From Heterobasidion occidentale (Eukaryota; Basidiomycota; Agaricomycetes; Russulales; Bondarzewiaceae): DNA of 64,000 bases. The translations under genes were made by a program, and so were the position numbers. A model generated the notes under the pieces. The model ran no database searches and was not told where the DNA came from. It saw only the letters and a list, made by a program, of their open reading frames with translations. This document shows, one piece after another, positions 47,760 to 60,900 of the stretch (position 1 is the stretch's first letter; every line of letters begins with the position of its first letter). The DNA lies in assembly GCA_039111635.1 (NCBI GenBank), contig JBCAQO010000008.1:2294001-2358000 (forward strand), in the 5' to 3' direction.

Positions 47760-50700
47760 ATTCGTTACTGGGGTGGTACGTGAAGGGTTTTCCCACCAGG
47801 CCAAAATTATACTTGGTAGAAGCATCCAAGAATACCAAATATGATATTTGCAACGCCGAAGCGATCCTTCGATTTCTGTGACCTACGAATTCGAAGGAGC
47901 TCACTTCGGACCCTTTGCAAATCAAACAGAGTCGTACGTTCGTCGACTCCAAAGACGCAGCAGAAAGATGGGATCTCATTTATCTGTGACCGAAAATTAC
48001 GTCATAAATGCCATGAAGAGAGCTTCTTCTTTCCTCCCACTTTCTGAGCAACACGGATCAGCAGAAACATACGAGCCTCGCCAGCTCACGACCCTGCAGA
48101 ACCTCCTCCTCGCTTGCTCCATAAGCATACAGTGCTGTCCATTTTGCGAGATCAATGCACGATAGAGTTATGCATGTGTCGCGGCATCAGCTCTGCCGCT
48201 GGCGCTGCAATGGCGCTCGGAGGCTGCCAACCGCTTCCGCTTCTGTTGGCTCCCCTTCGACGGGGCATCAAGTTTCAACGAAGCTGACAGACGCCACACG
48301 TGATATCGCGCACTCGGGTTCTTTTCGTGCTTTGTTGGGTCGATGGAGTCTCGAAGACGAAGGCAGAGAAGACGAGGACGTGGCAGTCCAGATCGTGCTT
48401 GGGGCTTGTGAAGGGCCGTGAACGAGAAGAGAAAGTGAACAAGGTGCGTGTCTACCATTCATTGCGCGAAAGCGGAAGGAGGCGTCGTATGTTCCGAAAA
48501 GAGCGGTCTTGTGGCGTTTGCGAGGAAGCGAAGTATGGCGCGTCGGACGCTGGGAAGCAGTCAGAGGAGGTCAGAGGGCAGGCCGCGATGAGCCTCGATC
48601 GCGGCGCGCTCGCGCCTGTGCACTCTGCGGCAGCTGCGCATCAGCACCATCTCAATCTCTGACACCGAGCGCGTCGACCTCACGACACTGATCGCTGCAG
48701 TGTCCCCCGCGTTGGCGAGCAGGACGATCTCTCTGCCTGACGCCGGCCTTCCACGCGACGCGGTTCTTGCTTCGCGAAGCTCGAACCCCACAGCGAGTAT
48801 TTCGAGACCCGCGTCACGTTCTTCCAGGCCAGATCAGCCTCGTCGCGGCCCCCCGAGGCTCCAAAGGCCGCACGGGTATTTTTGCCCACGAGGTTCACAA
48901 CGCCGACGTCCTCATCACCTCCGCGTCGCAGATCACGATCTCACGTTTCGTCGCTCGGACAGGGAGGCGATATGGAAGGAGGGATCCGTGCGCGCGGCCC
49001 GCGCTCATTTCAGCCGAGACGCAGTCCGCGAGTCCGAGCTGGCTCCAACGTCGCGCGGGACACTTCCGGCTTCTCTGTGCTCCGAGGCGCTCTTCCGAGG
49101 AAACTGCAGGTCGACCGCTGACCCGCGCTTCCTGGGCTTCTTCGAGCATCATGCTACCAGAACGAGGGTAACTCACGCCTGTGGACGTCAAGGTTCAGCT
49201 CTGTGCAGCTCAATTCGTATCATTTTCTGCTCTGCCTCTGATGTGTCAGAGGGATGACAGGATCGGCCTTCCCACGACCCATCGACCAGCCATCTTCTTC
49301 CCATCACTCGCGAGCAAGAAACGTCAACGAGATTGGCGTCATCGCGTTGCGAGGATTCCCGCGCTGATGCCGATCCAGCATGCCAGCGGCGCGCGAATCT
49401 CTGGCCGTCTGTGGATCAAGATTCGATTCACGGTGGGAAGTCGACGATTCGCGGCGGTGCATTACGTGTCGCCCACGCAGGCGGAAGACCCGCGAGTGGG
49501 AGCGCGGCTGAGCGCGGTCGTAGGGATGCTGTCACATCCGTCTGTCATAGAAGCGCCAGAAGGGGGCCCCACAGTCGGGGCTGCCTTCCAGACGCGCTCG
49601 CGTACGAATGTTCGTCGGCGTCGTCGTCGGCGCGCCCGCTGGGTCGGTCTTCTGGGGACTGCTCGCACAACACGCCTGTGGCGGCTTCGGGTCTCCGTAA
49701 CGTGGCAACTGCGTGGCCAGGGAGCGCGTCATGAACGTGGCCACGGCGCAGCATGCTGCGCGCGCGCGCGTGGACGAGGCGTGGACACGTCGGTCGGAGT
49801 GTCTGGGAGGCGTGATGCGGTTTGACAGGCTGAGATACTCGTGCATCATAGATAGAACCGCGCCGCGCCTGAAACTTTGTTCTCTGCTTCTCCCAACTGC
49901 ACCCGTCTCGCTCGACCAGTTGTCCCCATGCAGCCGTCCTCCCTCCCTTTCCCCCTCCGGCCTCCTTTCCCTGGATGACGACCGCTGGTCCGGCTTACCA
50001 TGCTGACCGGTGCGGCGCCTGGGTCTGCAAGGTGCTCCAATCACGCTCACGCTCACGCCCCGCGAGCCCCCTCACGCACATGCGCCGGCGGCCATGCAAT
50101 CAGGCAGTGGGGTCGATCCTCCGGTCACTTGTTCGCAAAGCGCGAGGCGGCCTCACTTATCTCTCCAGAAGACATCATATGTCGAACGCACCCACTCTCG
50201 GCGCCGCGCCGCGCGATGCCGACGGTCGGACGGTCGGACAATACAATTAACGGACGGACGAATGGGGATCCGGACGTGCTTCACTTGACGCGGCCTGGGC
50301 GTTTTCGGGACGCGACGACGATACGGGCCCGTGCGATGCTGACTACGATAGGTCCTTCGTCGGCCGTGCGCGCGCGCAGCCCTCGAGTCCCAGCCTGTAC
50401 TCTAATAATGCTCGCACAGGCTCTGAGCACGAGTCGCTTGCACCCCCGCAGCAAGAAACGGCCGTGTATTCTTGGCTCAGCGATCACGCGAAGTCGCGCC
50501 CGGGAATGGAAGTCGGGAAGCCACCCATCACCGTCAACTGACGCCCACCTGGGGCGGCACAGGACTGGAACCCGAACCCGAATCCCGAATCTGAATCCGA
50601 CTCCGTTCGAAGCGCGCGCTGCCGGCACGGCGCGTCGGCGCGCGTGACGCAGCGAGGGTTCGACGCGACCCCCCCCCCCTCCCCCTTCCCCCCTACACAC

Positions 50701-52604
50701 AGTGACTTGCACACGGGTGCGCAGGGGCTCGCGACGTGGAGCCCTGCGTCCATTTGATTTGCGCGCGTCTCGTCCCGGCTGCTTTCTGCACACGCTTCCC
50801 GCCTGACGCGATTTGCGCTCCTCTGCGATCCGCGCCTCTCTATCTGCCGCCATTTGCAATTTCGCAGCCCCGGCGAGCGGTGCGCTGACTCGCTGACTCG
50901 CTGACTGGCTGGCTGGCGAGATGCGGGGAAACGCGTGCTCGACTCTCCCCGAGCGCTGAAAATCGCGACTCGGCCAATGGCGTCGGGCGGCCGAACTTTT
51001 TCATGTACCGTAAGTATCGTAAGTTATCATACTTACCAAGCCTTCCTCGCGCTCCCTTCCACCTCGGCACGCCGCGCTTCCCAGCGCTCAAAGAAGCCTC
51101 CCGCCCCAGCTGGGACCCCCGCGATCAGCTTCCCACGCAAGCGACACGCGCGTCTTGAATGCTCGCAAAGTTTGATACGCTCCATATCACGATGATGATA
51201 TTGCATTTTATTCATACGCTCATGCACGATTGATGCGGGCCCGAGACCCCGTCGGACTGAATGGGACGTCATAAGCCCCGATCCGACTCGGTTCGATGCG
51301 ATTCGAGTCGAGGGCGCGGAAGCGAGCAGGCCAGCGACGCCACCCAGGCTGCCGAGCGCCGCGCACATGCGCGCTTTCTTTTTTTGTTGGCTGTCTAAGC
51401 GAGGCGGGAGGTCCGAGGAGGAGGAGGAGGACTGGATCCCTGTGCAGGGGTCGATGTGGATGTGGACGGACGAGGTGAAACGCGCGATCCGTCCGAAAGG
51501 CCGTGGTGATCCGTCGGGGCGCCCGTTTCAGCCGTTAACAATGCCATAAGTCATCAGCGAGGGATGTTTACAAACATGCGTAATAATAATACTCCACCGT
51601 AAACGTGGCCATAACGCCTAGTGTACACACATCTCTATCCACAAGCCAATACAACAAACACGCACGGATGCGTATAAAACCCAACCAGCACTAGTAGGAT
51701 GTCGATTAGGACGTCGGAGGAGTCCTCCTCACTAGCTCCATTGCACAGCTGTACAGGTATACTATGATAAACGGATGTAAAAAAAGTGGAAAAAGAGGTA
51801 AAACCCGAGGGGTCGAGACGAGGGGGAGACGGAAGTGAGGAACGGGTTAAATCAGTCAGTAAAACATGATCGAAAGTAGCGGTACGGGCAGTAAAAAGTG
51901 TGGGCGGTAAACGTAATGGATGCGGGTGCGGTGCGGTGCAGTAGCGGGCTCGAGGCGGCGAAGTAGAAAGTATAGTTGTAAGTAGAAGTATGTACGCGTA
52001 TACAACGGACGAGACGGGATGGCGCGCGCGGGGATGCGGCGGCAGGAATATCGGAATATGAAGTACTGATTGAATGTGCGCGAATTTACTCACTAACTAG
52101 TAGCATAAAGACACGGTCAGGAGTCGGGGTAGGCCAGAGCCTGAAAACTCAAGACCGGTAAAGGGAGATAGTCGAGTCGAATGGGAGGACAGAGAGGAGA
52201 AAATAATAACGGCCCAGGGCTGATGTACATTTGCGGGGTGGGGAGGTGGGGGATAGTGATAGTAAGATAAACGCTATTGATCGATGTGACGGCGATGTGT
52301 GCCGGTGAAACGGTGATGATGTGTGGCTCGGGGGCGGGTGAGAGCGCAGAGACAGTTCAAATCCGAGGGGATGGAAGAGAGCAGAGGACGGTCGGAAGGG
52401 CGGATGAGATGGGCGATCCAGATTGAATTCGGTGCGGTACAGCGTCGAGTGCCAGGGAATAATAACCCAGGATCGTGCTCAATGAACCGTCTAAAATCCA
52501 CGTTCAGTCATCAATCAGATCAAAAAAGCACGATATTTAGGAACACGCACACTCAAGCGGCTATCCAGCTGCGCCCAACAGAACACGACGGGCGCGGTCG
52601 ACCC
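47760..52604. other. GC-rich stretch without a firm gene
   Basis: 4.8 kb in which I can assign no product. Short plus-strand pieces at about 48455-49180 look partly coding (RKRKEASYVPKRAVLWRLRG; TERVDLTTLIAAVSPALASR; VHNADVLITSASQITISRF) but lie in different frames. A minus-strand frame at about 51033-51530 is open for some 170 codons and ends at a GTAAGTAT donor-like site. From about 49 kb the sequence is CpG-rich with many CGCG runs, which lengthens chance frames on both strands. A short tandem CGCTGACT repeat lies at about 50883-50916, and a poly-C/CCCCCT tract at about 50669-50693. Confidence 0.4.
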
Positions 52605-54990
52605 TCAATTGACCCAGAATTTCTGCTCCTCCGCTCCGCCCTCCCCCACCACTCCGCGATCGTCTTCGAAGGAGTCCGCAGGCGGCAGCGGCGGTTCGTA
52701 TCCCGGCAGCGCCGTGAGGAGAGTGCTGTCTGGCGGGAGGGTGTTGGTGCGCTGGATCCCCTGATGCTGCTGGTGTTGCACGGAGCCCTGGCCGTGACCC
52801 TGGCCCTGTGCCTGCCCGTGCGTGTGCCCATGCCCGTGCGTCTGTTGCACCTGCGACGAGTGCGGCGGGGGGGACGTGGGTGAAGAGAGAGCGTACGGGT
52901 GGATCGGGCGGGAGGAGAGACGGTGCTGCTGCTGCTGCTGCTGCTGTTGCTGTTGTGCTGCTGTTGGCGGCGCTCGTAGTCCAAAGAGGACGCCCACGGC
53001 TCCTGGCGCGCAGGCGGCGGGTAGTCATATCCCCCACGGGGCTGTTCCTGCTCGGACAAGACGTTCCATCCGACGTTCATCGGTGGAATCTGCATGCCCT
53101 GGCCCTGACCCTGAACATGTCCTTGGCCGACGCCCTGCGGGACGGGATACAACTGGTGGGCGGACCCCGTGCGCTCGCGGTGCTCGTAGAGCATCTGCTG
53201 CTGCTGTTGCTGGTGCGGAGGCAGGTATCGCATGCCCATACCGGCGCTCGAGCTAGGCATATCGTCCATCCCGAGCGGTATCGCTCGACGCCTGGACCCG
53301 CGAGGCTGAGGGGGATGCCCATGCTGACAGACTGTTGAGCGTTGTAAGCGTGTGGGCGCACGTAGGACGGCAAGAAACGCGGGTCCTGCTGGTGGGCGGT
53401 GCCCAGGTGCGACGAGTGGGTTGGCAGGCCGTAAGGATCGTCTTGCGGATGCTGGTGTGGATGATGCTGATGCTGTTGGTGGTGGTGCTGTTGTTCTCGC
53501 TGCTGCTGTGCGAGAGCTGCGCGCTCCGACTCCTCCTTCTTGGCCTTGCGCCACTGCTTGCGGAGCTCTTTGAATTCTGCATGAGACGCAAGAAAAAAGC
53601 GCGAGGAACGCAAGTCAGCTCCGCGGTTGCAGGAAATCCGCGTCTCGCGCACGAGCGCTGTGAGGCGAGTCGAGGGCACGGGGGGTCGACGAGAAAGGGA
53701 AAGAGACTCACCGCCGGGGCTGCGCTTGCTGCCATGACGCTGCATGACGATGTGCGCGTTGAGGTGGTTGAGGGTCCCGTAGCTCTTCGTGCAGCCAGGC
53801 CAGGAACAGTGATAGAGACGCTCAATCTCGTCGTACCGCCTGCGGGGCCGCTTCTTGACGGCATTGCCCGGGAGGGAGACGAAGGAGTAGGTCTTGGAGG
53901 ACTGCGGGTCGGAGAGGGCGCCGGTCCCCGAGTCGTCACTGGTGTCTTTGGGGTGCGTGGGCCGGATGGCAGGGGAGGTCCGGGCCAGGAGGCTGCCGGA
54001 GGACGAGGGGCGGGGGGACGTGGCGCGGGGGTAGCCGTGGGGAGGGCGGGAGTAGTGCAGCTGCTCGCCGCTGATGTATCCCGAAGACCCGGGGCGGGCG
54101 TCGGCGGGACCTTCGTCGTCGAAGGCGTGATGGAGCGGGAGATACTGGAAGGCGGGGGACGAGTGGACGCCGCGGCCGGGTCCATGGGCGGAGGACGTGG
54201 ACGAGCCGGAGAAGGTGGAGTGCAGGGGGGAAGTGGGATCGTCGTGGGGCGGGCCGGAGAGGGACGTCTGGAAGGGATGGACGGCGTCGGAGGGAGGATC
54301 CCAGACCGAGCTGGCGGTCGAGCCTGCCGTGTCGGGACGCTGATCAGCGATGGAGCTGAACGAGAGCGGCCGCGGCGGCGAGTGCAGCAGCGAGCCAGCG
54401 TGCGGGTACGCGAAGTGCGAATGCTGCTGCTGCTGCTGTTGCTGCTGAAAGCGGCGGGGATCTACATGGGCCGAGACGGGGTACGAGGAGGGGAAGGGAT
54501 GCGACGCTGCGTGGAGGTTGGGATCGGACATGTGACGACTGACCGAGCCAGAAGCGGGGGGAGGATAAGAATATCGGGCGTGCTCGGACAACGAGCCCGG
54601 GACACGGGCAAAGCGACTGGAAGCGTCGGGGGGCGACGGCGGCGGCGGAGGATGGTCTGGGCCGGAGGACGAGGGATCGTCGAGCAACGACGACGGGGGC
54701 TCGGGGGGATGGGCTAGCCACGATGGGGCCCCGTCGAACTGGGAGGGAGGGTCGTCCCGATCTGGAGGGTGCATGTCTGGCGGGGCCGGGGTGGACGCGT
54801 CGAAGGATCCGCGGTGGGCATAGCGGTAGGGGTCCTGGTACGACAACTCGGGAGAGGCAGAGGCAGAGGCAGAGGCAGGGGCGGGGGGAGGGCGGGGGGC
54901 AGAGAGTTTGGGAGGTATGGTGGCGGCGAGGGGGAGGCGGTCAGCGTCGGAGAGGAAAAAGTCGGAGGGGTTGTGTCTGAGGACGAGCAT
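52605..54990 (-). CDS. CON7-like C2H2 zinc-finger transcription factor (frame-disrupted 3' half)
   Basis: A nuclear regulator with one C2H2 finger of the CON7 type, YHCSWPGCTKSYGTLNHLNAH at about 53735-53818. After a 135-nt intron (53577-53711) comes the hallmark EFKELRKQWRKAKKEE. In ascomycetes CON7 proteins control conidium formation and cell-wall genes. The N-terminal 400 residues are disordered (Pro/Ser-rich, an Ala-Ser repeat, a Gln run). The basic stretch KKRPRRRYDEIER just before the finger suits nuclear import. After about 53280 the coding-like sequence passes into a second frame (MDDMPSSSAGMGMRYLPPHQ). Near the CAG tract at 52923-52973 it passes into a third, ending EEQKFWVN with its stop at 52605-52607. 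Both shifts equal loss of one base. The first 430 or so residues are reliable; the tail needs checking. Confidence 0.72.
52923..52973 (-). repeat. CAG-type microsatellite in the zinc-finger gene
   Basis: On the minus strand an imperfect CAG run (with CAA interruptions) that reads as a Gln run in one frame and a Ser run in another. Shorter Gln-coding runs lie at about 53190-53212 and 54424-54447. The reading frame of the gene changes here. Confidence 0.85.
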
Positions 54991-57900
54991 GGAGGGACAG
55001 AAGAAAAGGAGGCGAGGAGCGCGCGGGAGAGGGCTGCGAACCCGCGTCCATGTCGACTAAAGTAGAGCAGACGTCCGAGCCAAGAGGCCCCGTCTGCCAC
55101 TCCAGCCACCACCATAGAAGCACCTGATCCTTCTGCCCTTCTGTCAAGATCGCTGCCCAGATCTCCCCATTCACATCCTCCGCTTCCCTCCCTTCGTACC
55201 CTTTCCCCCCTCCCCCAATCACCGCCAACGCCCCCCTCCCGGCCCTCCTCCGCTGACAAAACGTCATTCGCCTCTTCCAGAACCCCCTTCCAGAACACTC
55301 CTCTGCTCGACCATACCCCGGCCACACCCCTCTTCCTCTTCCCCCCGCACCCCCTCCAGCGACAGACCCAAACCCCCCCGTCACCCCGCCCCCCGTCCCA
55401 CTCCCCCGACGCCCCGCCGCCACGCTCCACGACACATAAATGACCTATTCCCCATCGCTCTCTCATTGTCCCGTCCTGACAGCCGGCGCAATGATGCCTT
55501 ATGCGGAAACCCAACCCTGCTTCCCGTGACCGTCTCCGTGACCGTATCGCTCCTTCGCCATCCGCGAGTCCGTCTGCGCAGTGCTCCCCCTCCTCGATCC
55601 TCCTCCACCCCCGATCGCGCACCGCTCGACCCTCCCCCGTCCGTCCGTCCCCGTCCCCGTCCCCGTCCCCGTCCCCATCCTCGTCCCACTTCCCAGAATC
55701 ACCTCCTATCCGCTCGTGGCCCGTGCCCCACCTATAGACGCCCGTCGCGCGCTTGCTCACGATCACCCACGTTTGATATCCGGATACATTTCGTCTCGCG
55801 ACGTCGCGTGCAAACAACTGACGGCTTACCCGACGCGACCCCAATTTCGTCCGTTTTCGAAACATCCGGCCCCGTCCTTCGTATCGTACCATCACCATGC
55901 GCATGTCGCAATGCGCGCCCTCCTCCTCTAATCTCAGCCGCCGCCACAGGTGCATGCAAAAAAATGTCCTCTCCATTTCTTCGCTTTTCTGCACGACTCT
56001 TTTTTTTCTTCTTCGTCGTTTCGTTCGGCTCACATGTACCCTGTTTCCGGTTGCAATAGCACTCGACTCTGATCAGCTTTATCACGACATCCCCTCCCCG
56101 CGCCCCGTCCGCGCCCCCACCCATGTCCAGCCGCGCCCCACCTCATCAATATGGGACCACGAATTTCATCATTTTCATCTAACGTTGGTTTCGATGATGC
56201 TGCGTTGACAGGTGTACGTCGAACTTCCTTTCGACGCCACGATCGGCATTCTCTGCGCGCAAAACGGACGCGGCTGTCTCCAGCGCGCCCATCCCTCCTT
56301 CCCTGGAAGCTTCTTCCGTATTACATCCAGGAGGACGCGCCGGCGGCGTCGCGTACACACAGTGCACATCCTCCAGGAGTCTTATTGCGTGGGCAGGTCT
56401 GGACTCGGTCCGCTTACTGTTTAGGTCTTATGACTCGACGCCAAAAACAGCTCCAAAGGGGCATCTAGAGCTTTGGCCATAGCCATTGGCCACGTCGGTC
56501 CTGATTAGCTATATTCACTTTTGACTCGGACACGGGCTGGGACTGGGACGCCAAACTCTTATCACCCCATCTATCCTCATCATCCATACCAATCCGCATC
56601 CGCACCCCGACTACTCCTATCCCAATTGTATTGTTCCTATCCCCGCAGGATCCGTCGAGGCCCCTTGTTTTCTCGCTCGATGGACTGATCAGAGCGGCCA
56701 TGAAGCTCAAAGTATCACTGAAACCTCAGACGAGGCTCAACGATATCCCCATCCGATGTCCCGACGGAACGCGTCGAACGAAGCGCCCGTGGACGCACAG
56801 CCCACCCGTAGCCTGCAAGCAGGACTCGCGCGCCCCGGGACTCGCGCACACAGCCCCCAAAGGAGCAGCAGCTCGCAGACTGGCAAGTCGAACAAGTCGG
56901 CATGTTGTCGGTCCCTCGGGCCGCTTGGCCTACTCGCGAGCGCCTCTGATGGCCAATCCAATCCATCCCTCGCTCGCCCCTTTTTTTCGCTTTTGTCTTT
57001 CATTCTCTGGTTGGCTGGCGTTTTTCTTTTCTTTCTGCTCTCCCTTCCCCCTCCGCCTGCTTCTCGTTCTCTGTCATGTATCAGATAGGCGTCATCGAAC
57101 GCCGTGTATGTCCGTGCTATACGGTTTTGCCTCCCTTGCCGGGCAGCTGCAGAGCACGCGTCCGTACCTGCGCTCTGCTTGCCTGGCCTCGCGTCGCTTC
57201 GGAAGCCTCGCACTCGCCCCGCCCCGCCCCGCATCGCTCCACTCCACGCGCCTGATCAACAGTTTTACGACCGGTGTTATCCCCCCGTCCTCGTCCAGCA
57301 GCTCATTCATCACTTACACTCGCAGCTGATACGACGATGCCGACGAGGCGGCCGCGGGAAACCCTCCCGAGGCCCCTTCCACTTCTATCCTGCGCACACG
57401 TTTGTCTGGATCGCCTCCGATGACAGATGTAGAAATAGAACTGATTATTGAAATGGGAAAAAAATAGATCGAAAGAGGAAGAGACGTGAGGAGGGTCGAC
57501 GTATGCGCTGGCTTCGAACCCAAACTTGCACGCCAGGAAGGTTATAAATAGCTCAGGTCGCTGTGATCGACTGAATGCTGGATGCGGCAGCTCGGCGCGT
57601 GCGCGTGCGTGCGTGGTGGTGGGTCGGTGTGCGCCAGAGTACGTTATGCGGGTGTTGTATGTGCATGTTCGGGTTCGGGGGTCGGCAAGTAAGTAAAAAG
57701 TAGGTAAAGGTAAGCGTGCTAGGAACGTGGAGACGGGGGCGCGCGGGAGCGGCCAGAACCACGGACGCGGATGGGGGAACGGCGTGCGAGCCTGTTCGAC
57801 CGCTGTCTGTCCAACATTCAACGCGCGATGATCAGCCCCTCCAGGCTCGAGCTTCAGGGGGAGGGGGGATGGGTTTGAGGCGCGGCGGCCGTGGTGGGGT

Positions 57901-60900
57901 TCATCGTGCTGCCGATGGACGCTCCGCTTCCTTGCGCGTTCCGGGTCGCGCGCGCGCGCGTTTGCCGCGAGTGCTTGTGCAGAGCGAGACCCTGTGATTG
58001 CCTAGGCACGGCGCGTGCGCGCGTAAGATACATATCTACGTGCGTACATATGCGCATACACATACGCATACATGCGCTTGGGGTCGACGAGGGCCGGGCG
58101 AGGCGCGATACGGAACGGGGATGGCGTGTCTCGTTCGAATCTTCGGCGCGATCTTGTGCGCGGGGTGCGATGGGTGGCCAGGGAGAAGGGCGACGCGGAG
58201 AGCGGGGGAGGTAGAGGGGCAATGAACGAAGAGCGAAGAGCAGGCCCGGTCGAGCCTGGGGATGGCCGCGCCCGCGGGAGAGCGCGAAGGCGAGAACGCG
58301 CGGGCGGGGCGTGACGGAAGGGGGCGGACGGGGACGATAAGTACAATGGGCGAACGTGTGCTCGGGGAACGTTCAGCGAGAACACCACCGACCCCGGTGG
58401 AATACGTGCGTCAGCGCTTCGAAGGAAGGAGAGGAAGGAAGGAGAGAAGGCTGAAGAGAATGAAGAGAAGCCGGCGGGCGCGGTGCCACTGGCTTCGCGA
58501 TCAGACGCTGGGTATGAAAGAACAGACGTCGTTCTCTGATGTCTGTGTCCCGTGGGTGTGCTGCTCAGAGCGTGCTTGCCGGTTCCTCAACGGGCGGGGA
58601 TTTCTGGAACTGTTCCAGCGGGTGTCGCGAGCGTCGTCGGAAGCGGGGGGGTTCGTGGGCGGCGTGAGCGTGGCGCGGCGGGCGACAAAAGAAAAGAAAG
58701 GAGATGTGGACCGGGGAAAGGCGCAGGCGCAGATCTCACATGTGGTGAGGGAAGATCCAGCGGCCGTTCGGGGGTACAGGTTCATTTCGGGGCGGGCGCG
58801 TACCAGATACATCATTGATGCTTCGGTGCGGCTCTGATGCCGATTGCAAGCATGCGCAAAGTGAGAACTCAGATAAGCGTGCACTTGCTCATAATAAGCA
58901 GCTGATACCCCGCTGTCGGTGCGATGACGCCGTGCGTCGAGAAGTGAGCCCAGCTGAGCAGGACTATAAGCGCAGACGAGGATCGCACGGACCACTCACT
59001 TGTACTCGATACTCGGCAGCCGACCGCAGGCACGCGCGCCTCGAGGTGCGGCGGAGTCGCAGACGAGCACAGAGACTGCCCATGCCCGAAAGGCTGCAAA
59101 AGTCATGGGCCCAACGCGCGCCAGACGCAAAAGAGAGCTGAGATGGCTTGTGAGAGTTGTGCTCGCTAGATGCACGTCCCGAAGCCCGAAGCCTGCAAAT
59201 TTTAAGAGTCTCGACTTCGGATGGTGCAGCAGCTGCGCTGGAGCTCGGAGGGCGAGGACCGAAGCGGCTGAGGTGGAGTTCAGTGGGAGGGGCGTGCGAC
59301 CGGCCCACTGATCCAAGGCAGACGCCCACAAAGACCACGTGCCGCGATCCATGTGCGACGGACTTCGTGAGGATCGCGTCTGGCTGTCTGCAAGAGAAGA
59401 AAGAAGGGAAGCGGAGGGTGATTGACAGTCGGAATCGGACCCCCAAGCCCATCTGCCCATCTCCAACACGATCTGGCCACAAACAGCACAACACGAGTCC
59501 GCGTCTCCCGATGGGGGCCCCGGCCAGCGACGGAATCACGCCGCGTCGACCGACATGCCAGCACACCCCTCCAAGACCCTCCATCACCATGCCACGCCGT
59601 GGGGTGTTTCACATAATGAAGTGTGATCACCCGTTTGAAATGAAACGCTCAAAGGGAGATACAGATTGGATTGCGAGATCGATGCGACGCGATGCGATAT
59701 GTAGATGATGATGATGTCGATGCGTCCCGGGAGAGCCGTCACGCCATGTGACACCCAGATGCCATTACCACTGCGAACAACGTTCCGATGGGACGTACGA
59801 GACGCTGCTTGTCGTGGGGCGCGGGGCTGACACCCAGCGAGCGTCGGACGAGGAAGCGCGCAGAGGCGCTCAGCTGCTTGTCACCGACAACTACCGACGC
59901 AACGCCCGGATGAACGCTTTTTGCAGTCGAGCGCACACCCGTGCGCCGGAGCCGGCTATTTCACCACAACACCTGGAAGCACCGAAGCACCGAACTCGAA
60001 GCCGCTCGCACATACGAGAACGGCCGTTTGACGAATGTGTCTGCGACGTCCATCGTGAACGCGATGAAGCCTTATCCCCGTCTGGACGAATGACGCGGTA
60101 CTTACCTGGCAGATTCAACATTTACGCTTTGATGGCAATCCTCTGGAGCAACTGGGGATTGATGCACGGCATGATGGGGTGTCCGTGTATGTGTGCGAGT
60201 TCACACGCGAGCGCTTGGTACTGCGATAAGTGAGTGTGTCCTCGAGGCTCGCAAACGCAGTGTCAGCATGGACGCGACGGCTTCGCCACTCATTGCTACC
60301 GATGCCTAATCCCTGTTGTCATGGGCACACCTTACCCGCAGCTTGGACGTCCCTCTCTGGCCGTGCATCGGACGATGCGCTGCACGGCGCGCAAGTCAAT
60401 GGCGTTCGGTACAACAGAAAGCTGGTCCCTACGTCACCTCGATTGACGCACTCCAAACGGGTCTGTTCTGAGAACGTCGAGGGTGCAAGGCTTCCGGAAC
60501 GGATTCTGATGGCCTCCAGTAGCTCCAAACTTACTCCATTCGTCTTCGTTCGAGAAGTGGACGTCGCAGGAGGGCCACAGCGAACAGGAAGCGGAGGTGG
60601 AAGAATGAGCGCAAGCGCCACGTCCACCGACGCGCTCGTGCTGATGCTCAGCTCCGAGTCGGCCCGACGCGGCGCCTTCGCTATCTCGCTCGACGTGAAC
60701 CTACGCTTGACGCTGCTCACGCCATATCCACTTGGGCTTCCGTGCGCTGGCGCGGGCCTTTCCTCTTCCTGCCTCTTCTTCCACCGGGATCTTGCTCTTA
60801 ATTAAAAAAAGCGCGGTTATTCAGATTTCCCCGCAATATGTCAAACTCTGCCCCAGCGAGCCCTGTTCTGACAGCGTGCGCGTTTTACAAGCCGCGTCCT

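Noticed and set aside
50000..50860. Overlapping frames of about 190-215 codons on both strands
   Set aside because: High CpG content depletes stop codons on both strands. The products are low-complexity Arg/Pro/Ala-rich and look like no protein family.
51029..51060. ATACTTACC, identical to the first nine bases of U1 snRNA
   Set aside because: The match ends before the U1 CUG, and no U1 stem-loop I or Sm site follows. It is better seen as one arm of an 8-bp inverted repeat (51010-51017 and 51029-51036), or as a donor-like site on the minus strand.
53335..54717. 460-codon plus-strand frame antisense to the zinc-finger gene
   Set aside because: It mirrors a GC-rich, repeat-coding gene and has a biased Gly/Arg/Val composition. 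The other strand carries a clear C2H2 finger.
54714..56033. 439-codon minus-strand frame upstream of the zinc-finger gene
   Set aside because: It is Gly/Arg/Glu-rich, created by the pyrimidine-rich plus strand, with no domain. It is more likely promoter and leader sequence.
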